This document shows, in pieces, positions 10,690-21,954 of a DNA stretch of 64,000 nt. The notes below the pieces were generated by a model that saw only the letters and a program-made list of their open reading frames with translations, was not told the DNA's origin and did no database searches. The stretch spans positions 4,239,501-4,303,500 of the forward strand of contig JAULJL010000034.1 in the NCBI GenBank assembly GCA_030761205.1, in the 5' to 3' direction. The position numbers and the translations under genes were made by a program. The DNA comes from Fremontodendron californicum. Taxonomy: Eukaryota > Streptophyta > Magnoliopsida > Malvales > Malvaceae. Position 1 is the stretch's first letter. The number at the start of each line of letters is the position of its first letter.

Positions 10690-11540
10690 AAGAGCTTACC
10701 TTAAGACGTCTACTGACTCGGCTGGCATGACATTGAAATAAGGGGCTTAGCTTAGAACTCCAATTAGGTTTGCTTGCTCACTCGATGCGCTTACTACTAT
10801 AGGGGTTTAGCTTTTTTTCTGCAAGAGGATCAATGGGAAAAGGAATTGAACTGGCTTAAAATCTCAAATCAAGTAGCTTAGGTCCTTTACCTTTGACCTA
10901 TCCCTCTTATCCATAGCTTGCTTGAAAGACTACTGATTTGCTAAAGAACTAGCTTGCCCTTGCCCATTAGCTGGGAGATTATTTAGCTATTTAGACTAAG
11001 GGGAGAGCTGGTCTTTCCGTTAGAAAGGGTAAACATAGGACAGTTAGAGTTACTGTCGCCGTTTATCGGGGTTTCCATTCAAAGCTTATAACACTTCTCC
11101 TTTTGACTTTCCAGCACCGGGCAGATGTCAGACTCTATACATCGTGTTACCACTTAGCAGAGTCCTGTGTTTTTAATAAGCAGTCGCTACCCCCTGGTAT
11201 GTGTTGCTTTCCTAATCAAAAGATAGGAGAGCACCCCTTCTCCCGAGGTTACGGGGTCATTTTGCCAAGTTCCTTCGACGTGGTTTTCTCAAGCGCCCTA
11301 GTATACTCTACTTGTTCACTTGTGTCGGTTTGGGGTACGATCAATTCACCGAGAGGATCGCCCTCCCAATTCGAAGTTTTTTCCTGGAAGTTTCAACCTT
11401 GTTGACTATGACAACAGTCGCGACTATAAGACTCGCGACTACGGCAGAACGGATTGTTTCAGTGACATATCTAATCAGACTAAATAGGATTTGAAGAGCT
11501 GTCACGATATTCACATCAATTTCAGCAGGCAAGAATGGCG
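10690..11540. other. Mitochondrial-type DNA insertion (NUMT) within the LINE
   Basis: This block is less AT-rich than its surroundings. Its core (11,030-11,345) is clearly organellar large-subunit rRNA. The left part (10,690-11,030) looks like plant mitochondrial spacer, but does not continue the rRNA gene in the normal order, so there is a junction near 11,030. The right part (11,346-11,540) has an open minus frame (PAEIDVNIVTALQILF) that I do not recognise. Outer limits are uncertain by about 50 bp. Confidence 0.65.
11030..11345 (-). pseudogene. rrn26: Fragment of mitochondrial 26S (large-subunit) rRNA gene, rrn26
   Basis: The minus strand contains hallmark large-rRNA sequence: CGTACCCCAAACCGACACA, GGCGCTTGAGAAAACC, GAAGGAACTTGGCAAAATG, CTTCTTATTAAAAACACAGG-type text, CTGCCCGGTGC and GTAACTCTAACTGTCC. 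This corresponds to the central-to-3' part of the bacterial-type 23S molecule. Details such as the CTCTGCTAAGTGGTAACACG segment fit plant mitochondria better than plastids. It is about 315 bp, a small part of a gene of more than 3 kb, so it is a nuclear pseudogene copy. Confidence 0.85.
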
Positions 11541-12671
11541 CAAAAGATTGAGGAAGAAGAGATGTAGTTAGAAAAAGAACCTAAAGATAATTCAAAAGGT
11601 TTCTCGGAATTATTAAATTTTGGTGGGAAAACTAATATCACAAGCTTTATCAAAGCCCAACTTAGGAGAATTATCCAAAGAGATAAGTGCTTTTGAGGGA
11701 CCACTGTTTGGAAAAGCTTCATTAGTAGAGTATAGATCTTTCACAAGTGCATTAATAGGAAGATAACTTAAGAAAATGTCTAACTTGATTCTTAAAACAA
11801 TACACTCATTCTCAAAATGAACCAAAAAAAGATTCTGACATATCAATCCCAGAATTAACATGGTCCTTATTAAAGTCTTGAACTGAAGGTCTTGAATTAT
11901 AATCATCTTTATCATTGACAACATGTGTCTCCATAGAAATAGGCTTTTCAACAGCTGAAGGTTCAATATTGGACTTTAGAACTGCAGACACATCTTTTTG
12001 ACCCCCAATACCCGCAACAACCTCTACATAAGTTCTATTAAGCTTACTAGCACCAAGCTCAGAGTATGGATAACCATTTAAATTTTCCTGTAGATTCGGA
12101 GTGCGAGGATTATAAGAACCTCTTGCTTTAGAAAACCTTAGTTTAAAGCTACCTATCCAAATTTGGTTCAAACTTCAAACACAATAATAAACCTTCCCTA
12201 TTTTCATTGTTGGAAAAACGCACAAAACCGAACTTTTGACCTTTAGCATTCTTAAACGCACAAAACCGAACTTTTGACCTTTAGCATTCTTTCTTGCCGG
12301 AATAAAAACATCAACAATCTCTCCATAAGATTTGAATATATTCCAAAAATGAAAAGCTTTCCATTGATTCGGAAAATTGGTGAAGTAAATTGAAATTTCT
12401 GAATAACTACTAGTAGGAGAGTAATTAAAACAAGTGCGTCTGACCTAATGATGATGGAAATCAACACCATAATGATAAGGACGGTGAGCCACTCTCTACG
12501 ACAAAGATTGATGATGCCCAGCATGAAGGGGAATCGGCTCGGAAAGGGACGTGTATTTTGGTGATCAAATTCCTTTGAAAACCCATTGTATCTCCATTGC
12601 TGGTAACGATGGTAGGTAGGAACTGGGGGTGTGTGCCCACATCTTCTCCAAAAAGGTCTCCAAGGACCATG
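11541..12671 (-). pseudogene. LINE ORF1 N-terminal part with RRM domain
   Basis: Reading leftward, the pieces are a start-like Met (MNRHGPWRPFWRRCG, 12,680 region), then an RRM-type domain (FPNQWKAFHFWNIFKSYGEI, VDVFIPARKNAKGQ). The RNP1 motif KGQKFGFVRF follows, then an end segment WIGSFKLRFSKAR, then a linker to about 11,541. RRM-bearing ORF1 proteins are typical of plant LINEs. A 38-bp tandem duplication at 12216-12291 repeats RNP1 and shifts the frame. Several other frameshifts are present. Confidence 0.65.
12216..12291. repeat. 38-bp tandem duplication across the RRM RNP1 motif
   Basis: Copies at 12216-12253 and 12254-12291 both start aaacgcacaaaaccgaac and are identical by eye. Because 38 is not a multiple of 3, the duplication breaks the ORF1 frame. 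Confidence 0.85.
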
Positions 12672-12904
12672 TCGATTCATCTTCTTGTATCTCCAACAAA
12701 GGAGGTTACAATTTGAAATAAAGGAAAGAATTGCATCAGATCTATTGAATATCACCTTTTAACGATAACTTGCATTCACACAAGAAAGACCAATCTCTAC
12801 CATCAGATTTTATCACCAATAATTAAAAATATTTAGAAGTTGGATGGAGTATGACAAGAAGGATGTGATTAAATATGTAATTAACAAGTACTACTTCCTA
12901 GTTA

Positions 12905-13115
12905 AAGGTGTTAATGGGTGTTAATGGGCCGAGCCGAGGCCTGAAAATATTTTTTTATTAATATTTTTATATTTTTATAATTAAAATTAAATAAAATAAT
13001 ATTATTTTAATATCTAAAACAATGTTCCGGGCCAGCCTGGATCAAGAAATGACTGCCCAAGCCCAGCCCAATACGGGCTAGGCCGGGTGGGCTGCCCGGC
13101 CCGTGAGCAAGTCTA
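12905..13115. repeat. GC-rich GGCCC/GGGCC island split by AT-rich sequence
   Basis: Two GC-rich patches (gggccgagccgaggcc near 12,928 and gctgcccggcccgtgagc near 13,091) flank about 90 bp of AT-rich DNA. Such GGCCC-rich patches are common dispersed repeats in plant genomes. No terminal repeats or coding frame were found. Confidence 0.4.
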
Positions 13116-14882
13116 TTCCTAGTTGACTTAATATAATTTAAAAAGGAAAATTAATTTACATTAGTTTTTATTTTTAAACCAATTAACTGTATATTATATG
13201 AATTTTTTTTTAATTTTCTATGTTAATAAGGGAAAAGTTATTCACTTATTTCGGATTCAATAAAAAAATTGTCTAGATGTTATCGGGAGTATATAGTCAA
13301 GGGGAGAGAAAAAGTTCAAATATTTAATATCAATTTTTTATTAGTACAATTCAAAGTCAAATAGAAATAATAACACTCTACCGCATAAGGGACATCTTAT
13401 AGAATTTTGATTTCATAAATCATAAACTTGATTTTGTGAAAATTATTCTTAATTTTGACATGGAAATTTTCATCATAATTCTCTCACGAAACCAAATCCA
13501 TGATATCATAATTTCATATTACATCAAACTTGTTAATATCCATTCACCCTTAATTAATTTGGAAAGTTAAGTTCTAATTATATTCATATGGAGCATAGCC
13601 TAATTAATTACATAGTTCTTTCGTCCCTCTTTGAAATCGTTAACACTTCATTGTTAATTTTGGAATGAATCAATACAAATCTTATGCTCTCAACTACATG
13701 GAGACTAAAAAATATGAATAAGTTACTTGTCCCATCAATTTTGTCGTAAATATTGTATTCTTTGACATATAATTATTAGATAAATTTTAAAAATAAAATT
13801 TACCAATTTATAGATAAATTAATATATTCATAAAGAAATATTATAATTAAATTAATAAATTATTCTCATATCAGGAATGACAAATATAGTGGGATAAAAG
13901 TGGTGGGATCGAATAATATTTTTCAAAAAAGTATCATAATCCCTAATCATTTAGTGCATACGCCAATTAAATGGTCGGAGAAAGAAGGGAAAGTAGCCAA
14001 CACTGGCCAACAGTAGCGAGGGGAAAGATCTCCGAAATATATGGCATAAGCCCTAAGCCCCTGTTTCCTAGCTATTTTATTTTAATTCTATACATAACAA
14101 ATATACATATGAGGTGGACAAGAAGTTGTTAATCGTTCATTATTCCAATAAGAAACTAGTAACAAGCAAAAATTAAGATCATTTGACCCATCTAGATTGG
14201 TATATTTTTTAAACTATAATTATCTCTTAACTCTTGATCCTAGCCGAAAGGCCAAATCATTCCTAGATTTAGGGCATGTAACAGGTGGGGCTAATGAAAA
14301 AAAATCATATCGTAGGTTGAATTGGTAGGATCGTCAATTTTTTATTTAATTGATTTAATCAATTTAATCGATCGATATAATTTAAAAAATGATTAACTAT
14401 TAAATACATAATTTTAATAATAAAATGTTTAACAAAAAAATACATTTCACTTGATGTAATGGTGTTTAATATAAAACTAAAAATTTAAAGATTTAAATCT
14501 ATTCCCAACACTTAAAAAAACATTTTTAAAATAAAAAAAAAAAAAAAAAAACTTAAAACTGATTCAATTATCGATTATATTTTTAATTAATTTAACCAAC
14601 TTTTAATTGATTCACTAAACATTCGATTTACTTATATTATTATATTTAACAAATCATCAATTTTCGATTTAATCGATTCAATTCATCAATCCAATTAATA
14701 TAAATTTTTTATTCACTGGTAGGCTGCATCCATCCTATTCCTTCCTAATCTTTTTTTAAGGACAGTGCATATCCTTCCCAAATCTCTATTAATTAACCCC
14801 AACAATCAATGTCTTCAAATCTGGAGGACAAAGTAGACCCCAACATTTCCATTGTAAGCATTACCCTAGTGCATAATTCTTA
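13116..14882. other. AT-rich intergenic DNA
   Basis: No gene was seen. From about 14,320 to 14,720 the sequence is dense in variants of aatcgatt and aattaatc on both strands, which suggests a degenerate repeat. No boundaries could be set. Confidence 0.5.
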
Positions 14883-15122
14883 GATCTGACAATATTGGAC
14901 ACGACATAAATACGATAAGAAAAAAATAATTAAAATACACAAAAAATACGATACGATACAAAAAAATAATATAAACACAATACGAATACACGAATATCTC
15001 AAAATCTATATAATACGAATTATTAACATATTAAAATTTATATAAATATAAAATATCTTAAACACAATTATGATACAACATTATATTCGAACATGACACA
15101 AATACACGAATTATCACATCTA
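14883..15122 (+). repeat. Dispersed repeat, tacgatacga type, copy 1
   Basis: About 240 bp rich in cacgac, atacgata and aatacacgaa. The reverse complement of 23,503-23,717 aligns along its whole length with many short exact matches (for example aaaaaaataattaaaa and tataatacgaattattaaca). It is non-coding. The two copies are a family of unknown type. Confidence 0.7.
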
Positions 15123-16562
15123 ATAATTCTCCCGTAATCGTACATTATTGGAATACTTATGGCTAATTGGTTATAATCTTTCAGCATAAGCTTTGTTGTA
15201 GGAAAATATTGAATAATTGTCATTATTGAGCCCACGACCCACGTGACCCATTCAAGCAATATACTACCACATGTTTATTTTGTTTATTTAGTATAATACT
15301 GGTGAATTTCTTTTGGAATAAAATAATAAATTTTAAATATATACATTAAACAACTATGATGATGCATTATGAAACGACGGTTTGCTACGAGTATTTTTTT
15401 TTTAAGTTAAAAATTATTATATTAAAAATTTTATTTTTAAATATATTTATTTTTATAATATTAATGGTTAACTATCATATTTATTTAAAAAAAGAATTCT
15501 TAAATATAACATTTTATCTAATCTTAAAGACTACCCTTAAATCATTTGTTTGCAAATTCTTTAATGTAATCTCAGGATGACTTGTTTTTCTTCTAAATTG
15601 ATTGCTCGTACAAAATTAATGCCCCTAATATTGTAGTATAATTTTTGATCTCAAATTTAGAGAGGGTTAATTATTTTTGCATCTCTAGAGGTTTTATTAA
15701 CTAGTTTGTACAAAATGAAAGTAAAAAGTGTAAGAATATGTTTAGAATTGAATTAGTTAAATGAAGAAATTTTTAATTTGTTACTAATCGTAATACTAGA
15801 TGGCATTCTTAGTAATTTCTTGAGACAGAAAAAACATTTCAATTCTTGTATTGTATTACATTACATGGTTTAAGTATTCATGTGAAAATCCATGTGTCTT
15901 GCTGCATGGTTAAGGAAAAAAAAACATTACTTTTGATGTCTTTTTGGTGTCAGAATTGATGAGCTCAATGGAGTTGTCAGAGAGTGAATGAGGTCAGAGG
16001 GATGATGAAATTTTGAGACGCATTTCCATACTAAACTTAGTGAAAGTTCAAAGGAATGATCTGAATAGATAGGGAGAATAAGTAAATTGAATGTTCTTAA
16101 AGTTAGAATAAGTAAATATGTAATAGATGTCTATTATTTGAAGGATGACAGGTATATGCTATATACTCGTCCAAATAATTTTGAGTATAACAACTAAAAA
16201 AATATATACGAAATGAAGAAACAGCGACGACCAAAGTATAATACAATGTAGCTAACTAATGTTCATTGCTGATTTTATTGGATTATGTATTAAGAAAACA
16301 GATTGTGTCATGATCTTCTCATCAAATAATAAATTGGGACCAACTGATTTCGAACCATGTGCTTTAGGATAAGCTGGTTCTGATTGCGTACGGCCATAGG
16401 TTATACTAGGATTATAAATATACATCAAAACAAGGAATCCTTGATACTTTATACGTTACATTTTTTTTTTATCAAACAACTTGGATGGCAAAAAAGAAAA
16501 AATCAGTAAAACATTTTAAATTAGATGCTTTTATTTTTTTCGCTAGTAGTCTCTAATTAAGG
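15123..16562. other. AT-rich intergenic DNA
   Basis: No coding region, RNA gene or clear repeat was identified. The short open frame at 15,356-15,580 is a low-complexity F/I/L-rich translation and is not supported. Confidence 0.5.
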
Positions 16563-16957
16563 TTAGTTTAATATTGCTCTTGAAAAAATATTTGAGTTTG
16601 AAAAAAAATTGGGTTGAAAAAAGTGTGTTAAAAAAACGTGGTAAAAAAAAAGTGGTTTAAGAGTTTTTAAGTGTTTGACATTACTGTGTGAAAAAAATTT
16701 GTAAGGAATTGAAATGTCAAAAAAATACATGTTTAAAATAATAAAAGTTTAAAAATATGAAGATAATAAAATTATTTTATCCAAAAATCAACTTTTAAAA
16801 CCCAAAAGCTCTATTTTCTTGGCTTTTTTGTTTGAGTTGTCAAACCATGATTTCAACTACAAAAGCCAAAAAAATTTATCCTTTTAGCATTGTGTTTGTG
16901 GTGAAACACAGCTTTTAATCTCAAAAATTGTATCAACAGCAATACTAAACGAGACCT
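16558..16957. mobile_element. MITE-like element with about 28-bp terminal inverted repeats
   Basis: The left end reads aaggttagtttaatattgct. The right end, on the opposite strand, reads aaggtctcgtttagtattgc. They match over about 28 bp with a few differences and a small gap. The body is about 400 bp, AT-rich and non-coding. The superfamily cannot be set because the target duplication is not clear. Confidence 0.6.
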
Positions 16958-18309
16958 TTGAATGGTAAATATTAAGAGTTCGTTTGAATTAAGTTTTTCA
17001 AGAGTAAAATTCATTTCAATCAAGATATTTAAAATTTTAAAATTCAAGTGCCTTGATAAAAATAATAAATTTCAAAATTTATGAATGTTGATGTTTTTTT
17101 GGTGACAAGCTGATCTGGCAGGTGACTTGGCCTTCATGAGTTGGAGGTTTTGCTAAGATGGCAAGAAAGAGGTCAGAGGGCATCGGAGCATGCAACAAAA
17201 AAAAGCTGAGGAAAGCTAAAAGAAAAGGGGTTCTTACAGGACTTTTTCTAGGTTCCAGTGAATCTATCTCGGATCAGTCTTTATTAAGGCTATTTATACC
17301 TGTGTTGAATGCTTCAAAAGTTGCCTCCTCAGTTATTGAAGCTCGACTTGACCACTCGAAAATTGAAAGCTGCCACGTGTCTGATGACTTAACTACAAGC
17401 CACATGTTTTGGGCCTTGTGTACCTGGGCCTAACAATGAAAAAGTTCAATATTTACTTAAAAAATGTAATTTTTCAAAATTATTTCAAATCTTCTCTCAT
17501 TTTATTTCAAATGGCTCATCAAAAAATACAAAACTAAAAAAGAAAATATCATTTTATTTTTTATATTATTAATAATATATATTGCATATTTTTTATCTTT
17601 ATCTTTTTCTTATCTCTAATATCATTATTTTTCTTTTATAATTAATTTTTTATCTCATCAAATTCTATTAATCAAAATTTATTTTTTTAAAAATATTTAT
17701 CCAAATAATACAATTATAAATATTAAAATTTTGAATTTATACATTTTAAAATACTTTTATTTTAAAAAATTTAAAATTTTAAAATTTCACGTCTAAAAGC
17801 AATGTAACTTTTCAAGTAAAAAAAAAAAAAAAAAAGACACTTCTTTCACATAATTTGGCCATTGACAATGTCTAAGACAAAGCATTTTGCTGTTTCCAAG
17901 TAACGTAGGCATGAATATCGTCAGCCCCGTTCGAAGAAACAAATAAAGTAGGTTAAGGATGCATGAAGACATCAAAAGTTCCAAAAAAAAAAGTTACTAA
18001 ATATGTTAAAAGAAAATGTTAACGATGTCTAATGGTACTGGTTAAGAAAATATTAAATCACGTCAAAATTTTGTGATAACTCTCACTAGACGAAATTCAT
18101 GAGATTCATGAGATGAGAACTCAATTTTATATTCATTGCTCCTTAATTTGAATAATTAATTATACCATTAAATAACTTTGAAAGTTGTGACATCTGTATA
18201 AATTATACTGCATCAATTAGTTAATCTAATCATGGAAAGTAAACATAATCTTGATTCTTGACCATAAACATAATCTTGATTCTTGACCATGAATATTAAG
18301 TATTGGGTA
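16958..18309. other. Intergenic DNA, 3' flank of the KCS gene
   Basis: A 91-codon open frame (17,158-17,433) starts MARKRSEG but matches no family I know. It has no supporting context and I do not call it. The rest is AT-rich with poly-A/T tracts. The last few hundred bases would include the KCS 3' UTR. Confidence 0.5.
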
Positions 18310-19824
18310 CTATTGGTGAGCATCTGGTTGGACGCCTTGATGAACGGCCTCAACGGGATACCGTTGGATACAATCGCTCCATGGGCTTCGTTTTGAGTCC
18401 TCAACTACGGGCCTTACACACTCCCAAACCAAGCTACAGCACTTGAGCCCAGTGCCCAACCCAAGAAGCCAAATCTTATCACCTTTCTTCACTCTCTTCT
18501 TGCCCTCCATGTAAGCTACTTCATACCACCATGAAGAAGATGACTGGTTCCCGAATCTATGGAGTGTCATCAAAGCAGGTTCAACGTCTCTTGCATTCAG
18601 CTTTAACCCTTTGGCTACCTCTCTTATCAGTGCCCTTCCTGAAGTTGGCAAACAGAAATGTTGTATCACACTCTTGAAACTTGGCATGTAAATTTCCCCT
18701 GATTTATCAATGAATTTTTTTCTAATGATCGAAACAACATGCCATACTTTCTCCGAAAAAGGCAAGATTTGGGAACCAAGGATTGTTATGTGTGACCTGA
18801 GAGTTTCTCCTACAGCTTGTAGTAAATCTTTCTTGAACGTAACCCCAAGTTTTCCACAAGAGTCTTCTTCACGGAATGCCGCGAAGTAAGCCCTGTCGTC
18901 AAAGGCTCTTTGGGTTCTTAGGCTGTGTAAAAGCTTATATTTCGATGTGTTTCTTGCTTCTTTTTTGTTTGTGAGCATGATTCCTGCGCTGCCCATCCTG
19001 AAGACGCAGTTTAGGAGTAACTTAGGCTTCTCGTCACCTGAATACCAACCGTTAGATAGGATTTCAGTGCTAAGAACAATGGCGTTAGAATTCTTGTGAG
19101 TTTTGAGAAGATTTTGAGCCAAATCAATCCCAATGGCTCCTGCGCTGCACCCCATACCAGAGAGGTTATAGCTCTTAATATCACTTCTCATGGAGTATTT
19201 GTTAATAATAATGGAGGAGAGAGAAGGTGAGGGACAAAAACCACTACAGTTGACAATGAGTATATCGATGTCATGAGGATATAGTTTGGTTTTGGATAAA
19301 AGATCATCCATTACAGGGAAGAGCACCATTTCGGCTTCTTTAATGGATTCTTGTTGATGGGTTTTTGGAGGAATGCAGTGTAAGGCAGGAGGAAGATAGG
19401 TCTCTTGGCTTAGTCCCGAAGTGGTCAAGGTTTTGGCCATGAATTCAACACTTTCAGGGTCGAAAGATTCGATCATGGAGGCGTGTTGTATGAAGTAAGA
19501 GAAAGGGGCTTTACAAATGCTTGGTGGTTTGAAACATGAGAAGTCTACAAGATAGACAGGAGGAGCAGGCTTTGAGTTCAAGAGGTAGGTTTTAAGGGTG
19601 AAAAGGAGGAAGCAAGATAATAAGAGTAAGTGGAAAAAGGGATGCCATTTTTGAGGGATAAACAAAGCTTCAAATGATATAAAAGTAGAAAATCCAAAAA
19701 GTTCCAAAAGGGTTGAATGCAGGTGCTTAGATAGCATGGTGGAGAGGGGAATTTTCATATCTATTTGCTGAAAAGTGAAAAAGAATGAGCGATGCATATA
19801 ATTAAAGAGAGACGTCTGGGGCAA
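18310..19824 (-). CDS. KCS: 3-ketoacyl-CoA synthase (KCS), FAE1-type condensing enzyme, with atypical active site
   Basis: This is a single-exon frame of 504 codons from the first Met; starting at Met23 (19,758) gives 482, in the usual range of about 450-530. KCS condenses malonyl-CoA with a long-chain acyl-CoA in the ER membrane, the first step of very-long-chain fatty acid elongation for waxes, cuticle and sphingolipids. Residues 44-80 are hydrophobic, matching the N-terminal membrane anchor. The nucleophile lies in NLSGMGCSAGAIG (Cys226). The conserved Asn is in LHRFGNQSSSS (Asn426). The region that in most KCS reads CIHAGGRA here reads CLPTSGRA, so the catalytic His position is Pro393; His389 just before it is kept. 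The C-terminal motif KKGDKIWLLGLGTGLKC is typical. The frame is intact and intronless, like many plant KCS genes. The exact paralogue class is not determined. With no catalytic His it may be weak, altered in activity, or regulatory. Confidence 0.9.
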   Translation of the reverse strand: MPQTSLFNYMHRSFFFTFQQIDMKIPLSTMLSKHLHSTLLELFGFSTFISFEALFIPQKWHPFFHLLLLSCFLLFTLKTYLLNSKPAPPVYLVDFSCFKPPSICKAPFSYFIQHASMIESFDPESVEFMAKTLTTSGLSQETYLPPALHCIPPKTHQQESIKEAEMVLFPVMDDLLSKTKLYPHDIDILIVNCSGFCPSPSLSSIIINKYSMRSDIKSYNLSGMGCSAGAIGIDLAQNLLKTHKNSNAIVLSTEILSNGWYSGDEKPKLLLNCVFRMGSAGIMLTNKKEARNTSKYKLLHSLRTQRAFDDRAYFAAFREEDSCGKLGVTFKKDLLQAVGETLRSHITILGSQILPFSEKVWHVVSIIRKKFIDKSGEIYMPSFKSVIQHFCLPTSGRALIREVAKGLKLNARDVEPALMTLHRFGNQSSSSWWYEVAYMEGKKRVKKGDKIWLLGLGTGLKCCSLVWECVRPVVEDSKRSPWSDCIQRYPVEAVHQGVQPDAHQ

Positions 19825-19856
19825 GGTGAGATCTGACTTCCGTTATCTTGGAAGGG

Positions 19857-19866
19857 TTTAAATAGG
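19857..19866 (-). promoter_or_regulatory. Candidate TATA box of the KCS gene
   Basis: The minus strand reads CTATTTAAAC about 33-42 bp upstream of the first in-frame Met. Transcription would then begin near 19,830, leaving almost no leader for Met1 (19,824). That favours translation from Met10 (19,797) or Met23 (19,758). This is inference from spacing only. Confidence 0.45.
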
Positions 19867-20341
19867 GTGTAAATCAATGAAAGGCCTGCATGAGCATGTG
19901 TGATGGACCGTTGGCGGTTGATGCTCATTTAATCAAAAGATTGCAGCAATAATAGCTAAAGATATTCACAACAATAGCAAATATTATACTACTATATGAA
20001 ACGTGAACAACTTTTCATGTTTGATATATAAAAAAGTTTATGTAATGATTGAGTTATAAAATAATATATTTTATTATAAACTTTAATATTATTTATTTAT
20101 AAAAAGATATATTGTATATATTTAGAGACTGATTAAATGATGTTTATAGACACAATTATCTAATTATCATTTTAATTAAAAAAAATTGTATTTAATATAT
20201 TATTTGTATTGAATTAAGAAAAAATAATGAATTAATTATATTTTTTTTATAAATATCACCTTAACCAGCATTGATTAACATTTTTCATATATTTATGATC
20301 ACTTAACAAATATCCTAAGGACACTTTTAAGATTATTCTAT
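19867..20341. other. KCS upstream region, AT-rich
   Basis: This is the presumed distal promoter of the minus-strand KCS gene. No specific regulatory sites are claimed. The right end meets a MITE. Confidence 0.45.
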
Positions 20342-20528
20342 AGGATTTTGTTAACGAGCTTTCTAAAAGCACTTTTTAAAATTACTATATATAGTAATAT
20401 TTTCACTCAATGTATTGAAAATGATAAATAAAGTTATCAATTATTGCATTTAATACAATGATATTATTATAAATACTATATTAACTGATCTTAAAGAATA
20501 TTCTCAGGACGCTAGTTAGCAAAATCCT
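20342..20528. mobile_element. MITE copy 1 (GGATTTTGTTAACGAG family)
   Basis: About 187 bp, starting aggattttgttaacgagc and ending gctagttagcaaaatcct, which are near-perfect inverted complements over 18 bp. It is AT-rich and non-coding. Two further diverged copies lie at about 22,375-22,550 and 22,845-23,016. Confidence 0.75.
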
Positions 20529-20640
20529 TTTACTATTTATTTTTTACTTTTTACTTTTTATTCTTATTAAAAATGGCAAAATTAAAAATAAAAAAAAATA
20601 ACCAAACCAAATTTAAATATACTATGTATTTATTAATCAC

Positions 20641-21923
20641 TGTCATAACGTGTCAAATGAGAATTTGGCATGCTAGACGCAAATTGTGGAGTCACCAATA
20701 ATCATCTTTGTTAGGTGTGATTAGTCACTTATATAAATCTATCCAATTTATAGTAATTCTAAACTCGACGAAGGCACATAAAAATGATAGATCCTAGTCT
20801 TCTTTATCAGAACTAAGTTCGGGAGTACGGTTACATGTAGGGAAAGATTAGCACTCTCACAACGCCATTCAGGAGGACGGTACCTAATTAGTCTTATATT
20901 ACCCTAAATTTGATCTTAATTAAATGGTCTTTAATTTCTATATATTAAATATTGGAAAATTCTTTAAAGTATTCTACATCGTTGGCGGAATCTCAAAAAA
21001 AAATCTTTTTACCTTAAGAGTATTCAAGAGACACCATTTGTTCCCTTAAAGAGGCTCCATCGTCGGATTCATCAAGTGTTTTATGAAAAAATATCCTAGT
21101 TTCAATTACCTTATTATTATAATTAACATATAAAAATAAATCTTAACCAATAATATTGGAAATCATCACCTAAATTCTCTATCATTGGCGGAACTTAAGA
21201 AAATCTTTTCTCACCTAAAAATTTCTTAGAAGATCGACCGTTTGCAATCCCCTTAGAGTTTCATCATCGGATTTATTAAGCATTTTATGAAAAAAGATAA
21301 TTGTAAATCATTTTTATTATTTAAAAATAAGTTTCAACCGATACTATTGAAAATCATCCTCTAAACTCTCCATCACTGACGGAACTTAGAAAAATCTTTT
21401 CTCACCTAGAAAATTTTAGAAGATCGACATTTTGCAGTCCCCTAGAATTCCATCGTCGATAGGTATCGATTTATCTTTAATTATGAACTATGTAAAAATA
21501 TTATGTGAAATAAAATCTAATTAAATTAAAATTATCCTAAACATAATGAATAATAAAATCATGCTAAGATTAATAGATAAACAGAATAAAATAAAATAAT
21601 CAATCAATTAATAATAAAAATCATACTAAATATGAATAAAATAAATAAACACGTAAACAATTAGTAAAATAAAACTTATGATAAGAAAATTTATACAAAA
21701 TAAAGTCAATTAAAGAGTAATTAAAATAATTAAAAAAAAAAGATAATATGCATGAAAAAATTAAATTAATTAAGAGAATAATAAATTATATAAAAAGAAA
21801 GTTATATAAAAAAATAAAAAAAGAGAGTACAAAATACATTTGGAGCGGGTCGACGCGGGTCGCAACGACCCGACTCATAAAGCTTTAAAATCCAATTTTT
21901 TTTGTTTAGTTTCATACTCTTCC

Positions 21924-21954
<31 letters not shown>

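Larger units (their letters stand above)
9239..12780 (-). mobile_element. LINE (non-LTR retrotransposon) remnant, minus strand, no ORF2
   Basis: The left edge is an oligo-T run (about 9237-9250) that reads as a poly-A tail on the minus strand. It is preceded by a 3' UTR typical of plant LINEs (GGATTTTTATTAAAATC). Pieces of ORF1 follow to about 12,670: an RRM near 12,150-12,390 and a C-terminal end at 9868-10134. No endonuclease or reverse transcriptase is visible, so ORF2 has been lost. Mitochondrial-type DNA interrupts the ORF1 region. The right limit is approximate and no target duplication was found. Confidence 0.65.

Noticed and set aside
11030..11345. Functional rRNA gene
   Set aside because: Only about a tenth of a large-subunit rRNA is present, flanked by unrelated sequence; it is an organelle-derived fragment.
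11030..11345. Plastid origin of the rRNA fragment
   Set aside because: The sequence matches my knowledge of plant mitochondrial 26S better than plastid 23S, but an alignment would settle it.
17158..17433. 91-codon open frame starting MARKRSEGIG
   Set aside because: No recognisable domain, repeat-like flanks and no conserved context; likely chance.
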